Positions 15,385 through 25,094 of a stretch of DNA of 64,000 bases are shown here, piece by piece. Made by a program: the position numbers and the translations under genes. The stretch's first letter is position 1, and each line of letters begins with the position of its first letter. The stretch covers positions 62,288 to 126,287 of the forward strand of contig MBFK01000059.1 in the NCBI GenBank assembly GCA_001704765.1. Direction: 5' to 3'. This DNA is from Sinorhizobium shofinae (GTDB lineage: Bacteria; Pseudomonadota; Alphaproteobacteria; Rhizobiales; Rhizobiaceae). A model generated the notes under the pieces. That model was given only the letters and a program-made list of their open reading frames with translations. It had not been told where the DNA came from and did no database searches.

Positions 15385-16727
15385 ACGAGCATCTTTTGAC
15401 CGATCCGGGCGACCTCATCCGGCGGCTGCGAGAGCGGGCGCTCGGCAGCGAAACACGGCCCGTGCATGGCCGCGTCCGCCGGATAACCGGCATCATCGTC
15501 CACGCGACCGCACCGATGGTCCGGATCGGCGAACTCTGCCACCTGAGGGATCCCGTTTCGGGTGCGGCCGTGCCGGCGGAGGTCGTCGGCTTCGAGGACG
15601 AGGAGGCTGTCCTGACGCCGATCGGCGATCTGGAAGGCATGTCGACTCGTGCCGAAGTCATCGCGACCGGCAAGACCCTGCAGATCCCCGTTTGCGACGA
15701 TCTCCTCGGCCGGGTCCTCAATCCCTTGGGCGAAATTTTGGACTTCTCCGACGAGCGGACACTCCCGGTCGTTACCGACACATACTACCCGACGCACCGA
15801 CCGCCGCCGCCTGCCCTTCGCCGCGACCTGATCACCGAACCGCTGCAACTCGGCATTCGGGCGATCGACGGGCTGCTGACGGTGGCGCGCGGCCAACGTG
15901 TCGGCATCTTCGGCGAGCCGGGCGTCGGCAAATCCTCGCTGCTTTCCGCCATCGTCCGCGGCACGCAAGCCGACGTCATCGTCATCGGGCTCATCGGCGA
16001 GCGCGGTCGCGAGGTGCGGGAATTCATCGAAGGGCAGCTCGGCGAAGCAGGGCGCCGTCGCTCGGTCGTCGTGGTTGCGACCTCCGACCGCCCGGCGATC
16101 GAACGGGTCAAGGCCGCCTATGCTGCAACCGCGATCGCCGAATATTTTCGCGATCAGGGCCGCGACGTCCTGCTGTTGATGGACAGCGTCACCCGTTTCG
16201 CTCGTGCGCAGCGGGAGATTGGTCTGGCGGCCGGTGAGCCGCCGACACGCCGCGGCTATCCGCCGTCGCTCTTTGCCGCGCTGCCGCGCCTGCTGGAGCG
16301 CGCCGGCCCGGGGCAAGGCGGCTCGATCACCGCCCTTTATACGGTGCTGACCGAGGGCGACGGCACGCTGGACCCGGTTGCGGAAGAGACGAAGGCCATT
16401 CTCGATGGACACATCATGCTGAGTTCCGATCTCGCCGAGCGCAACTTCTTCCCGGCCATCGATATCCTGAAGAGCCGCAGCCGGCTGATGGACACGGTCG
16501 CCGGCAGGACGCACCGGGACGACGCGGCCCGCATTCGTACGTTGCTTGCCCGTTACGAAGAGATCGAACTCTTGCTGCGGGTCGGCGAATACGAACGCGG
16601 CGCAGACGCCCTTTCGGATGAAGCGATCGACAAGCGCGACGCCATCGACGCTTTCCTGCGACAAGATGTCGACGCGTTCTCGTCGCTGGAGGCGACCGTC
16701 GAACAATTGAAGGGGTTAGCTGCGTGA
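15381..16727 (+). CDS. sctN: Type III secretion ATPase SctN (RhcN)
   Basis: A 448-residue F1-type ATPase of the FliI/YscN family. Walker A GEPGVGKSS and Walker B-like DVLLLMDSVTRFARAQREIG are present, with the family signature PSLFAALPRLLERAG. It releases chaperones and unfolds substrates at the sorting platform. ATG at 15381 overlaps the sctL stop; an upstream in-frame start would lie within sctL. All catalytic motifs are intact. Confidence 0.97.
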   Translation: MNEHLLTDPGDLIRRLRERALGSETRPVHGRVRRITGIIVHATAPMVRIGELCHLRDPVSGAAVPAEVVGFEDEEAVLTPIGDLEGMSTRAEVIATGKTLQIPVCDDLLGRVLNPLGEILDFSDERTLPVVTDTYYPTHRPPPPALRRDLITEPLQLGIRAIDGLLTVARGQRVGIFGEPGVGKSSLLSAIVRGTQADVIVIGLIGERGREVREFIEGQLGEAGRRRSVVVVATSDRPAIERVKAAYAATAIAEYFRDQGRDVLLLMDSVTRFARAQREIGLAAGEPPTRRGYPPSLFAALPRLLERAGPGQGGSITALYTVLTEGDGTLDPVAEETKAILDGHIMLSSDLAERNFFPAIDILKSRSRLMDTVAGRTHRDDAARIRTLLARYEEIELLLRVGEYERGADALSDEAIDKRDAIDAFLRQDVDAFSSLEATVEQLKGLAA

Positions 16728-17212
16728 CCCGAAAAGACGATTTGAGGCAGCTCATCGAACTCCGGGCGATGCGGATGCGGCGGGCGCGGGAACAGGCCCA
16801 GCGTCAGCATAACCGCCATGATCAAACCGTCCGCGCCCTCGAAGCGGCAAAAGGTGAAAACCTCGCCCATGACGAACGGCGCAGGCGGGAAGAGGAGGCC
16901 CTCTATTCCCATCTCGCTCAGGGCCCCGCCGATCATCGCGACCTCGAACGATATCGCGGCGCGCTATCCGACCTCGACCACTGTGCCCGTCAACTGGAGG
17001 AACGCATCCACGGCGCGGAGCGCCATGAAAGGCAAGAAGCCCTGAAAAAAGAAGAGCTTGCAGCCGAGTATCGGCGCAAACAAAAGCTGCACGACCGGAT
17101 CCTGATCCTCGCCGAGGAAAAACGGCGCGAGGAAAAAAAGCGCGCCGACCTCGTCAATGAGATCGAGGATGAAGAGGCGATCCGTGCAAAGGGCAGGAAG
17201 CGGTACAGGTGA
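16724..17212 (+). CDS. sctO: Central stalk protein SctO (Y4yJ-like)
   Basis: A 162-residue highly charged, almost entirely helical protein (about 45 percent R, K, E and D), predicted as a two-helix coiled coil, with no hydrophobic core segments. This is the FliJ/YscO type, the stalk that connects the ATPase hexamer to SctV. It starts with GTG overlapping the sctN stop (GTGA) and keeps the order sctN-sctO-sctQ (y4yJ in NGR234). Confidence 0.88.
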   Translation: MTRKDDLRQLIELRAMRMRRAREQAQRQHNRHDQTVRALEAAKGENLAHDERRRREEEALYSHLAQGPADHRDLERYRGALSDLDHCARQLEERIHGAERHERQEALKKEELAAEYRRKQKLHDRILILAEEKRREEKKRADLVNEIEDEEAIRAKGRKRYR

Positions 17213-18261
17213 TGTCGACGCAGCCAGGGCCGGGCGCCACCGATATCCGCTCGCTCGCTGAGGACGCCTCCTGGTTGTCGGAAGTGGCGCCGGCTGAAGT
17301 CGATCTCACCAACATGCTCTTGAGAATCCGGGGCGCCTTCCGGCTCTCGCTGCCGTCGGCCAATATTGTCGTCGAGCCTGGCGACGGCACGCGGTGCGTC
17401 ACGGATCCGCTCGAGCTGGCGTTCCTGATCGGCGCCTCGCCGGGCCGATGGCTGATCCCCGCAACCAGCCTCGATGGGCTTTCCGCGAGCCTGGGGGTAC
17501 GGGGAAGCCTTGCGAGCCTCACCGCACTGCAACGCAACATCCTCCTCGAGGAGACTTTAACCCCCTGGCTCGAAGAACTGGAAAAGCGCATCGGAGAACC
17601 GCTCCGCTTGGTGCCCCCGGACGAGGCGCCGGACTATCCGATCAAGCTCCCCTGGACGATCGATAGTGGCGATTTTCCGCTCCCTGCGGAACTGCATTTG
17701 AGCGCCGCGGCGTCGTTGAAGATCGGCAGGGCCTTCGACACGAAAACGAGCTGTCTGAACGCGCTGACGGGCACTCTCGTTCAATCCGTCCAGCTCCGCG
17801 CCGGCACACAGCACCTGAACATCGACGAGCTTAAGAGCCTTCGCCCCGGCGACATCGTCATGTGCGAGCAATCCTATGCCGACGAGTCTTTCGCCGTGCT
17901 TGGCAATCACCTCATCGCCCCGCTGCGCCGAGGCGAAGCCGGCCTCGTCTTCACCTCCGGCTGGCAGCCACTGAAAACAAGTTGGGAATTCTCCGTCATG
18001 TCAAAGCAGGAAACGCCTTCGTCGGAAGAGCTCGAACCGCTCGCAGATCTGCCGATCCAGCTCGTCTTCGAGATCGGGCGCGCCGAGTTCCCGCTGAAGG
18101 AAATCGCCAGGATGGGCGAGGGAACGGTCCTTCATGCGAGCCCGAGCCTTTCAAGCCCCGTCAGCATCCTGGCGAACGGGCGGCTGGTCGGAAAGGGCGA
18201 GTTGATCAGGATCGGCGAAGGTCTCGGCGTGCGCGTGGTGCGGCTTTCGACCGATGGGTGA
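17209..18261 (+). CDS. sctQ: Cytoplasmic ring protein SctQ (RhcQ)
   Basis: A 350-residue protein of the YscQ/FliN family. The C-terminal SPOA domain is visible (about 280-345: LADLPIQLVFEIGRAEFPLKE, ILANGRLVGKGELIRIGEGL, GVRVVRL), preceded by a second, weaker SPOA-like region. SctQ forms the pods of the sorting platform. Start is GTG 17209 (GTGA overlap with sctO) or the next codon ATG 17212; an AGGAAG site lies 8 bases before the GTG. Confidence 0.9.
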   Translation: MMSTQPGPGATDIRSLAEDASWLSEVAPAEVDLTNMLLRIRGAFRLSLPSANIVVEPGDGTRCVTDPLELAFLIGASPGRWLIPATSLDGLSASLGVRGSLASLTALQRNILLEETLTPWLEELEKRIGEPLRLVPPDEAPDYPIKLPWTIDSGDFPLPAELHLSAAASLKIGRAFDTKTSCLNALTGTLVQSVQLRAGTQHLNIDELKSLRPGDIVMCEQSYADESFAVLGNHLIAPLRRGEAGLVFTSGWQPLKTSWEFSVMSKQETPSSEELEPLADLPIQLVFEIGRAEFPLKEIARMGEGTVLHASPSLSSPVSILANGRLVGKGELIRIGEGLGVRVVRLSTDG

Positions 18262-18907
18262 GACGACCACCAATCTCATCCCGATCATCATCATCGTCTC
18301 GACGATCGGGCTCATCCCGCTCGCTGTGGTGACGATGACCGGTTTCCTGAAGATCTCGATCGTCCTGTTTCTGATCCGCAACGCGCTTGGCATCCAGCAG
18401 TCGCCGCCCAACCTGGTACTCTATGGCGTGGCGCTGATCCTTACGGTCTATGTGACGACGCCGCTCGTCGGGGAAATGTACCGCACCCTGTCGAGCGAGC
18501 AGGTCGACGTGCAATCGATGGACAGCATGATGCGGGCGGCCGATCAGCTGCGCGCGCCGCTTCAGACGCACCTCACCCGTTACACGGACGAGAACGAGCG
18601 CCAGTTCTTCCTGCAGGCGACGGAGCGCATCTGGTCGGAGGAAGCGAGAGCCTCGGTGAAGACCGACAGCCTTCTGATCCTCGTCCCGGCCTTCGTCAGC
18701 TCGGAGCTGACCCGCGCCTTCGAGATCGGCTTCCTGCTCTATCTGCCGTTTCTGGTCATCGACCTCATCGTCTCGACCGTGCTGATGGCGATGGGGATGA
18801 TGATGGTCTCGCCGACGCTGATCTCCATCCCGCTGAAGATATTCCTCTTCGTCGCGGTCAACGGCTGGTCGCGGCTGATGCACGGCCTCATCCTGAGCTA
18901 CGGGTAG
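18254..18907 (+). CDS. sctR: Export apparatus protein SctR (RhcR)
   Basis: A 217-residue FliP/YscR-family membrane protein with four hydrophobic segments (about 9-32, 54-72, 156-186, 190-210) and the family motifs MTGFLKISIVLFLIRNALG, ILVPAFVSSELTRAFEIGF and VSPTLISIPLKIFLFV. Five SctR subunits build the core of the export pore. It overlaps sctQ by 8 bases. Confidence 0.97.
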   Translation: MGETTTNLIPIIIIVSTIGLIPLAVVTMTGFLKISIVLFLIRNALGIQQSPPNLVLYGVALILTVYVTTPLVGEMYRTLSSEQVDVQSMDSMMRAADQLRAPLQTHLTRYTDENERQFFLQATERIWSEEARASVKTDSLLILVPAFVSSELTRAFEIGFLLYLPFLVIDLIVSTVLMAMGMMMVSPTLISIPLKIFLFVAVNGWSRLMHGLILSYG

Positions 18908-18912
18908 CGCCA

Positions 18913-19182
18913 ATGGATCAAACCGCCTTCCTCGCCCAGATGCAGAAAGCGATGTTGACCGTGCTGATCGCCTCGGCCCCGGCGCTCACAATCGCGATCG
19001 TCATCGGCGTCAGCGTCGGTCTCATCCAGGCGCTCACCCAGATCCAGGATCAGACGCTCCCGCAGGCGGTCAAGCTGGTCGCCGTCATGCTGGCCCTGGT
19101 CATTCTCGGACCGGCGCTTGCTATGCAGGTCGCCAATTTCGCCAGCAACACGCTCGATATCTTTCCAGCCCTGACGCGGTAG
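18913..19182 (+). CDS. sctS: Export apparatus protein SctS (RhcS)
   Basis: An 89-residue FliQ/YscS-family protein with two transmembrane helices (about 14-38 and 53-78) and the motif SVGLIQALTQIQDQTLPQAV. It forms the lower part of the export pore with SctR and SctT. It lies 5 bases after sctR and 8 bases before sctT. Confidence 0.97.
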   Translation: MDQTAFLAQMQKAMLTVLIASAPALTIAIVIGVSVGLIQALTQIQDQTLPQAVKLVAVMLALVILGPALAMQVANFASNTLDIFPALTR

Positions 19183-19190
19183 GGCAGCGC

Positions 19191-20012
19191 GTGGACTTTC
19201 TCTCCGCCACGTCCTCGCTGTTCGACGTCATCTACCCGGTGCTCGCCGGCACCGCCGTTGCAATGGCCCGCGCGCTCGGCATGATCGTCATCACCCCGGC
19301 CTTCGTGCGGCTCGGGCTTACTGGACTGATCCGCTCGGGCGTGGCAATCGCCATCGCCCTGCCACTGATACCGAACTTCACCGCGACGCTCGCGGAGGGG
19401 CAGAGCCTCTCGACCCTGATAGTGACCGGCCTCATCCTGAAGGAAATCATTCTCGGCGTGATCCTCGGCGTGGTGCTCGGCATACCCTTCTGGGCCGCCG
19501 AAGTCGCCGGCGATCTCGTCGACCTGCAGCGAGGCTCGACATCGGCGCAACTCGTCGATCCGCTGCAGGCGACGGAGACCAGCATCGCCGGAACCTTCTT
19601 CGTCCTCGCGCTGGTCGCCCTGTTCTTTAAGTCAGGCGGCTTCTCGCTGCTCGCCGACACCTATTACAGAAGCTACGAGATCTGGCCCGTCACCAGCTTC
19701 TCGCCGAGCCTTGGTTCGGGTGCAGCCGAGGCCGTGCTCGCCGTTCTGGACCGGGTCATGCAGATCGGCGTTCTCCTGATCGCCCCGATCGTGCTCGCAC
19801 TGCTCATTGCCGATCTGATGCTCGCCTACCTCTCGCGCATGTCGCCGCAGCTCCATGTCTTCGATCTGTCGCTGGCGATCAAGAACCTGCTCTTTGCCGT
19901 CCTGATCGTGCTCTATCTCAACTATCTGCTGCAATATATGGTTGCGGAGTTTGCCATCCTGAAGGAGGCCCCGGCGATGCTGCGCGGCCTCCTTGGGACG
20001 GTACCTCGATAA
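19191..20012 (+). CDS. sctT: Export apparatus protein SctT (RhcT)
   Basis: A 273-residue FliR/YscT-family membrane protein with about six helices; conserved-type stretches include GIPFWAAEVAGDLVDLQRGS and APIVLALLIADLMLAYLSRM. It starts with GTG 19191. Unlike the classic rhizobial order, sctU does not follow here; it is in the opposite operon at 3845-4882. The next gene, 190 bases downstream, encodes the LysM protein. Confidence 0.96.
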   Translation: MDFLSATSSLFDVIYPVLAGTAVAMARALGMIVITPAFVRLGLTGLIRSGVAIAIALPLIPNFTATLAEGQSLSTLIVTGLILKEIILGVILGVVLGIPFWAAEVAGDLVDLQRGSTSAQLVDPLQATETSIAGTFFVLALVALFFKSGGFSLLADTYYRSYEIWPVTSFSPSLGSGAAEAVLAVLDRVMQIGVLLIAPIVLALLIADLMLAYLSRMSPQLHVFDLSLAIKNLLFAVLIVLYLNYLLQYMVAEFAILKEAPAMLRGLLGTVPR

Positions 20013-20202
20013 GGCCTTCGCTCGGGCCCAGGAAATCCAGTCCCTGTCATCAAACCATTAAGCAGGCCCGCCATAGTGGCCCGCGCGCGCTCGTGCGCAA
20101 CCGACCAGCGTCTTGATTTCAGAGACCATTCTTCGCTGCCGGCGCTTTTCCGCCGGATGTGCATTCCCTCGCGTGCCGCATAGAGCCAAGGAGACCCCGC
20201 CC

Positions 20203-23200
20203 ATGTCCTATCGCATCGATATCGACGGCAAGAACCGCTACGACGCAAACGGCGGTCGCGCCACTGCCGTTTCCGAAGAGCAGCGGCGCTTCTTCGTCGA
20301 GCAGATCAACCAGGCCGTGCGCGAGCGGGCCGAGGCAGGTGGGCCGAAGACGATTGATCCTGTTACCGAGAAGGCGATCGTCGTCGAAAAAGGCGACAGT
20401 CTCTGGGAGATCGCCAAGGAGAACCATGTCAGCCTCGACGATCTCATGGCCGCCAACCGCATCAAACTGACGGCGAATACGGCGGCGATCGATCCCAATG
20501 ACGTGGTGATCGTGCCGCTCGCCTCGCCCAAGTTCGTCGCGCAAGGCCCCGTCGACGGCAAAGGCGTGCCCAAGGGCGAGGCTGCGTTCATCGATGATCT
20601 CTATGGCCGCGGCAACAAGCTGGCCTACGCCGACGACCCTTCGAAAATCGACTATGCCGCCGAAGGCAAGGATATGCAGCGTGACGTCGGCGCCTATCTC
20701 GACAACCTGCCGAAGGCGGAGCGACAGGCCGCAGCCCTCCGGCTGATCAACAGCGACTGGCTGGATGCAGGCCCCGCCGGCAACGCCGTCAAGGCAGCGA
20801 TCGAGGAACGCGGCCTGAAGACGGACGAAGAATCGGTGATAGCGGACAAGATCTATGATCGCGGCAATCGGGTCCAGTATTCCGACGATCCGAAGATCGA
20901 TTATCAGGCGGAAACCGGCGAGATCGCCAGGGACATCAGAAGCTATACCGAGAAGCTGCCGGAGAAGGAGCGATCCGAGACGCTGCAGCGCCTCTACGAC
21001 CGCGACTGGACAGATGCGGCGCCCGCCCAGACGGCGATCGAAGACACGGCGAAAGCGCTGAATGTCAGCTTGCGCCCATCGACGCATGCCGGCGCCGACG
21101 TCGAAGCCAAGGCACGCGCCATCATCGACGGCGCAAACGCCGCCGGCGGGCCGGACGAGGCATTTCGCAAGCTCTCTTCGGCCTATGGCTCGGCAACGCC
21201 GGAGGTCCAGCGCGCCCTCCTGCGCTCCGAGGATGCGAAGGCTCTGATCGACGAGGCCGCCAACTGGGCATCGAAGCCGCTGGCCGACTATCAGCCAGAG
21301 GAGGCTTCGAGCGATCAGGGCGATGCCGCAACGACGATGGCCAATCTCGAGCGGCTGACCGCCGGCGCCGATCCGCGGCTGGCCCTCGAGCTGGTGTCCG
21401 CAGCCATGCCGACCATCGAAGAGGCAAACACCAGGAAGCAGGAAAAGATCGGCGGCGACCTGATCGGAATGAACGGCCAGGCGAACATGATGACGATCAT
21501 CGACCGCATCGGCGGCAGTCCGGGTGCCGCTCAGATCGTCGAGCGCTTTGCCGAGATCGGTGGCTATCACCCGAACTCCGTCCCTGTGGCGATCAGCAAC
21601 GGCTCCCGCCTCGACTATCCGATCGCGGTCGCGGCCAAGAGTGCGGCGGCCTCACCCGACTTCGTCGTCGAGAACATCGTTCCAAACGTGAAGCAATATG
21701 CCGCCGGCACCGTCAATCAGGACGTCATCGCCTATTCGGCGCATATGCAGGAGCTGCAGTGGCTGGTTTCCAACCACGGAGGGACCATGACCCCCGAGCA
21801 GCTCACCAAGGCGATCGAAGACTACAAGAAGGAAAAGGGGTCCGACTGGGCCGCAACGGAGCAGCGCCTGGAAAACAACATCGCCGCCAGCGGCGAGAAA
21901 TTGCTGCAGCAGCTGACGGCGCTCGGCAATCTGCCGCCGGAACTGGCCTCGCAGCAGCAAGCCGCCAACGACGAGATCGGCAAGATCCTCTCGGATGAAA
22001 AGACCGCGATGGCCGTCGAGATCGCCATGAAGAAGAATCCGGCGCTGCTCGACAATCCGGCCGTGCTGAACCTGATGAGCTCCCAGGCTCGCCTGACCGA
22101 CCGGGGCCGCAAGCTCGCCGAAGAGGCGACGACCCAGATCATCCGTCACAAGGTCCTGCCGTCCTTCACCGAGCTGCAATCCGGCGGTCCCGGGGCGCTT
22201 GCCAAAGCCAAGGCCAGCCTGGAAGTGCTTAGAGACGGCAAGCTCTCGCAGATGCTGGGCATTCCCAAAGCCGACATGGATCGCGCGATCGACGCGGTCG
22301 GCAAGTCCCTGCCCGAGCCGGGCGAGACGGTCGAGCAATCCCGAGCAAAGATGGCCACCCTCAACGACGACCTGAGCGACCTCAAGAGCTCGAGCGGCGT
22401 CAGGTCTTTTGCGAACACGACCGGCCCAGGCCAGATGCTCCGCCTGATCGGCGTTGCGGCCACCGGAGCGAGCCTCGCAAATTCCGCGACCGTGGCGCAG
22501 AACAACCCCACTCTCAGAAACAATCTGAAAGTGGTGATCGATGCGGTCGGGCTCGGCCAGCGAACGGTGGAGATACTCGGTGGAATGAACCGCCTCAACG
22601 CCGACTCCGCCGCCGTCAAGCATTTCGGCAGCAGCAGCCGGCCAGCCGTCAAGTTTCTCGGCGCGCTGAGCGGCGGGTTCGATGCGTGGGTCGCCTTCGA
22701 CTATTTCAAGACCGGCGACCCGCTGATGGGCAGCCTTTCGGCGGCGGCGGCGGGCGGAACCATCATGGCGGCACTCGGCACTGGCACGATGTTCGGCCCG
22801 GCGGGGCTCGTCATCGTCGGCGCCGCGGTGATTGGCCAGATGATCGTTGCCGACACGCGCGATTCGAACAAATACATGACCGACACCTCGAAGCGCTTCC
22901 TCGCCCATTCCGACCTCAACGAAACTGCCGCCGGCACGCTCGTCGACCAGAGCGGCGATGGCCACAGCCCGGTGCCGATCCTCGCCAGATACGCGGAACT
23001 GAAGGGCTATCGTCTCGACCAGCCGGCCGACCGCCAGCGTTTCATCGAGTGGCTGAACGGCATTCCGAAGGAAGGGCTGGAGAAGCTGCGCGACAATCTG
23101 CACCATACGCTCGATGAGTTCGGCGGCGATCCAGCGAAATTGCCGGCGACCTCCGGCTCGGACGAAAGCTACACTGACTCGAAACGTTTGAACAAGCGCT

Positions 23201-23328
23201 ACGTCAGCGGGCAGGTCTATATACCGAGCCTAGCCGACAAGATCAGAAACGGCGATGCCGCTCCTGCGTCGGCAAAGCAGATCGACGTGGTCCTCGTAGA
23301 ATTGGGAATTGGAATTCCGGTGGCCTGA
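20203..23328 (+). CDS. Large LysM protein, candidate type III substrate or translocon protein
   Basis: A 1041-residue protein of unknown function; start ATG 20203 with AAGGAGA 8 bases upstream. Residues about 60-105 form a LysM domain (IVVEKGDSLWEIAKENHVSL ... DPNDVVIVP). Two tandem units of about 80 residues follow (about 126-206 and 211-290), each reading LYGRGN or IYDRGN, then YADDP/YSDDP, IDY, and LP with ER and AALRL/TLQRL. A long helical middle leads to two hydrophobic stretches (about 733-755 and 842-882) and a polar C-terminus. There is no signal peptide, so export through the adjacent type III system is plausible. By eye its C-terminal 300 residues resemble those of the 1197-aa protein at 25095-28688. 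Function is inference only. Confidence 0.75.
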   Translation: MSYRIDIDGKNRYDANGGRATAVSEEQRRFFVEQINQAVRERAEAGGPKTIDPVTEKAIVVEKGDSLWEIAKENHVSLDDLMAANRIKLTANTAAIDPNDVVIVPLASPKFVAQGPVDGKGVPKGEAAFIDDLYGRGNKLAYADDPSKIDYAAEGKDMQRDVGAYLDNLPKAERQAAALRLINSDWLDAGPAGNAVKAAIEERGLKTDEESVIADKIYDRGNRVQYSDDPKIDYQAETGEIARDIRSYTEKLPEKERSETLQRLYDRDWTDAAPAQTAIEDTAKALNVSLRPSTHAGADVEAKARAIIDGANAAGGPDEAFRKLSSAYGSATPEVQRALLRSEDAKALIDEAANWASKPLADYQPEEASSDQGDAATTMANLERLTAGADPRLALELVSAAMPTIEEANTRKQEKIGGDLIGMNGQANMMTIIDRIGGSPGAAQIVERFAEIGGYHPNSVPVAISNGSRLDYPIAVAAKSAAASPDFVVENIVPNVKQYAAGTVNQDVIAYSAHMQELQWLVSNHGGTMTPEQLTKAIEDYKKEKGSDWAATEQRLENNIAASGEKLLQQLTALGNLPPELASQQQAANDEIGKILSDEKTAMAVEIAMKKNPALLDNPAVLNLMSSQARLTDRGRKLAEEATTQIIRHKVLPSFTELQSGGPGALAKAKASLEVLRDGKLSQMLGIPKADMDRAIDAVGKSLPEPGETVEQSRAKMATLNDDLSDLKSSSGVRSFANTTGPGQMLRLIGVAATGASLANSATVAQNNPTLRNNLKVVIDAVGLGQRTVEILGGMNRLNADSAAVKHFGSSSRPAVKFLGALSGGFDAWVAFDYFKTGDPLMGSLSAAAAGGTIMAALGTGTMFGPAGLVIVGAAVIGQMIVADTRDSNKYMTDTSKRFLAHSDLNETAAGTLVDQSGDGHSPVPILARYAELKGYRLDQPADRQRFIEWLNGIPKEGLEKLRDNLHHTLDEFGGDPAKLPATSGSDESYTDSKRLNKRYVSGQVYIPSLADKIRNGDAAPASAKQIDVVLVELGIGIPVA

Positions 23329-23351
23329 TGCGTCGTTCCTTTTGAGATCAT

Positions 23352-23377
23352 GGGCGCCGCCAGGTTGGACGGCGCCC
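23352..23377. terminator. Hairpin between convergent genes
   Basis: Perfect 8-bp stem GGGCGCCG/CGGCGCCC with a 10-base loop, between the convergent LysM gene and amino-acid permease gene. Followed by CTTG only, so it is a weak intrinsic terminator for either strand. Confidence 0.5.
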
Positions 23378-23395
23378 CTTGAGGCAATATGGCGA

Positions 23396-24880
23396 TCACT
23401 GACGCATTTGCTGTGCCAGCATGACATCCGGCAGCGTTGCCGGCGTCGCCGTCTGGCGATGCTTGCTCACCCAGTTCCAACCACCCCAAAGCGCAAGCGC
23501 CACGACGGGGATCGAGGCGACCGTATAGGTACCGTTCGGATAGTCGAGCGCCATCAGCACCAGCACGCCGAAAAGGAAGGCAAGCGTCAGCCACGAGGTG
23601 ACCGGGGCACCGGGCATCTTGAACGACACGTCCTCCACTTCGCCGCGGGCAACGGCGCGGCGGAAGGCCATCTGGCAAACGACGATGAAGCCCCAGGTGC
23701 TCAGGATCCCGAGCGAGGCGACATTGAGGACGATCTCGAAGACGTGCGAGGGGACGAGATAGTTGAGCAGGACGCCGAAGACGTAGATGGCGAGCGTCAC
23801 TAGGATGCCGACATGCGGCACCGCCTGCGCATTCATCCTTGCAAGGGATGCCGGGGCGGAGCCGCCCTGCGCCAGCGAGCGCAACACGCGGCCCGTGGAA
23901 TAGAGACCGGAGTTGAGGCTCGACAGCGCCGCGGTCAGCACGACGATGTTCATTACCGTGCCGATGCCGGGTATGCCGAGTGCGCCGAAGAAGGTCACGA
24001 ACGGGCTTTCACCGGCCTTGTATGCGGTCCAGGGCTGCAGGCAGACGAGCAGCACAACCGAGCCGACATAGAACAGCGCGATGCGCCAGATCACGCTGTT
24101 GATGGCGCGCGGCAGGATGGTCTTGGCGTCTGAACACTCCCCGGCCGCCGTGCCGACCAACTCGACGCCGGCGAAGGCGAAGACGACGCCCTGGACGAGC
24201 ACGAGTGCCGGAAGCAGGCCGTTCGGGAAGAGGCCGCCATTCTCGCTGATCAGGTGCAGCCCCGTCGCATTGCCGGCGACGTCCATGCCGCTTCCGAGGA
24301 AAAACGTACCAACGGCAAGGAAGAGCAGGATCGCCGCCACCTTGATGAGGGCGAACCAGAACTCCATCTCGGCGAACCACTTCACCCCGACGAGGTTCAT
24401 CGAACCGACGATCAGCAGCGCGCCCAGCGCCGAGACCCATTGCGGCAGGTCGGCGAAGATATCCCAGTAATGCATGTAGAGGGCGACGGCGGTGATATCG
24501 ACGATGCCGGTCATCGCCCAGTTGAGGAAATACATCCAGCCGGCCACGAAGGAGGCCTTTTCGCCGAGGAACTCGCGCGCATAGGAGACGAAGCTGCCGC
24601 TGCTCGGCCGATGCAGCACCAGTTCGCCGAGGGCGCGGAGGATGAGGAATGAAAAGGCGCCGCAAACGAGATAGACGATCGCTAGCGATGGGCCGGCGGC
24701 CTGCAGCCGGGCCCCGGCTCCCAGAAACAGCCCCGTTCCGATCGCTCCGCCGATCGCGATCATCTGCACCTGGCGGTTGCCGAGCGCCTTGTGATAGTCG
24801 GCCTCGTGGGACTCCAGCCAGCTTCTCTTGTCGAAGACGGCGGTTGCATCGTCCGGTCGCGGCTTTTCCATTACAGTCAT
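23396..24880 (-). CDS. ansP: Amino-acid permease, AnsP (L-asparagine permease)-like
   Basis: A 494-residue APC-superfamily transporter with 12 hydrophobic segments. The N-terminal signature YHKALGNRQVQMIAIGGAIG then TGLFLGAG and GELVLHRPSSGSFVSYAREF place it in the amino-acid:proton symporter group; I recognise the pattern as closest to bacterial asparagine permease, though substrate cannot be read from sequence. ATG 24880 follows AAGGAGGAAAG. It is unrelated in role to the secretion genes and lies between the LysM protein and its apparent relatives, suggesting an insertion or rearrangement. Confidence 0.75.
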   Translation of the reverse strand: MTVMEKPRPDDATAVFDKRSWLESHEADYHKALGNRQVQMIAIGGAIGTGLFLGAGARLQAAGPSLAIVYLVCGAFSFLILRALGELVLHRPSSGSFVSYAREFLGEKASFVAGWMYFLNWAMTGIVDITAVALYMHYWDIFADLPQWVSALGALLIVGSMNLVGVKWFAEMEFWFALIKVAAILLFLAVGTFFLGSGMDVAGNATGLHLISENGGLFPNGLLPALVLVQGVVFAFAGVELVGTAAGECSDAKTILPRAINSVIWRIALFYVGSVVLLVCLQPWTAYKAGESPFVTFFGALGIPGIGTVMNIVVLTAALSSLNSGLYSTGRVLRSLAQGGSAPASLARMNAQAVPHVGILVTLAIYVFGVLLNYLVPSHVFEIVLNVASLGILSTWGFIVVCQMAFRRAVARGEVEDVSFKMPGAPVTSWLTLAFLFGVLVLMALDYPNGTYTVASIPVVALALWGGWNWVSKHRQTATPATLPDVMLAQQMRQ

Positions 24881-25057
24881 CAGAACTCTTTCCTCCTTCT
24901 TGGTAATTTGCCGAGTCGCGTGTCGACCGCCGCTTCCGGCGCGACAGACACGGCGACTCTAGGTCGCACCGCTGTATCAGCAGCGTGCGTGGGTTGTCCC
25001 TATTGTTTGTAGATCTCTCATTTGAGCAGCGGCGTTCGATCGAAAGCCGGCAGTGCC

Positions 25058-25075
25058 CATCGGCACGAGCCGATG
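25058..25075 (-). terminator. Hairpin downstream of the 1197-aa gene
   Basis: Inverted repeat CATCGGC/GCCGATG with a 4-base loop, extendable by GTGC/GCAC arms with one unpaired base on each side, about 20 bases past the stop of the 1197-aa gene. No T tract follows. Confidence 0.4.
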
Positions 25076-25094
25076 AGCACATCAGGGGTCATTC

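Noticed and set aside
15087-16706. A 539-codon minus-strand frame opposite sctL/sctN.
   Set aside because: Shadow of the highly conserved SctN coding strand.
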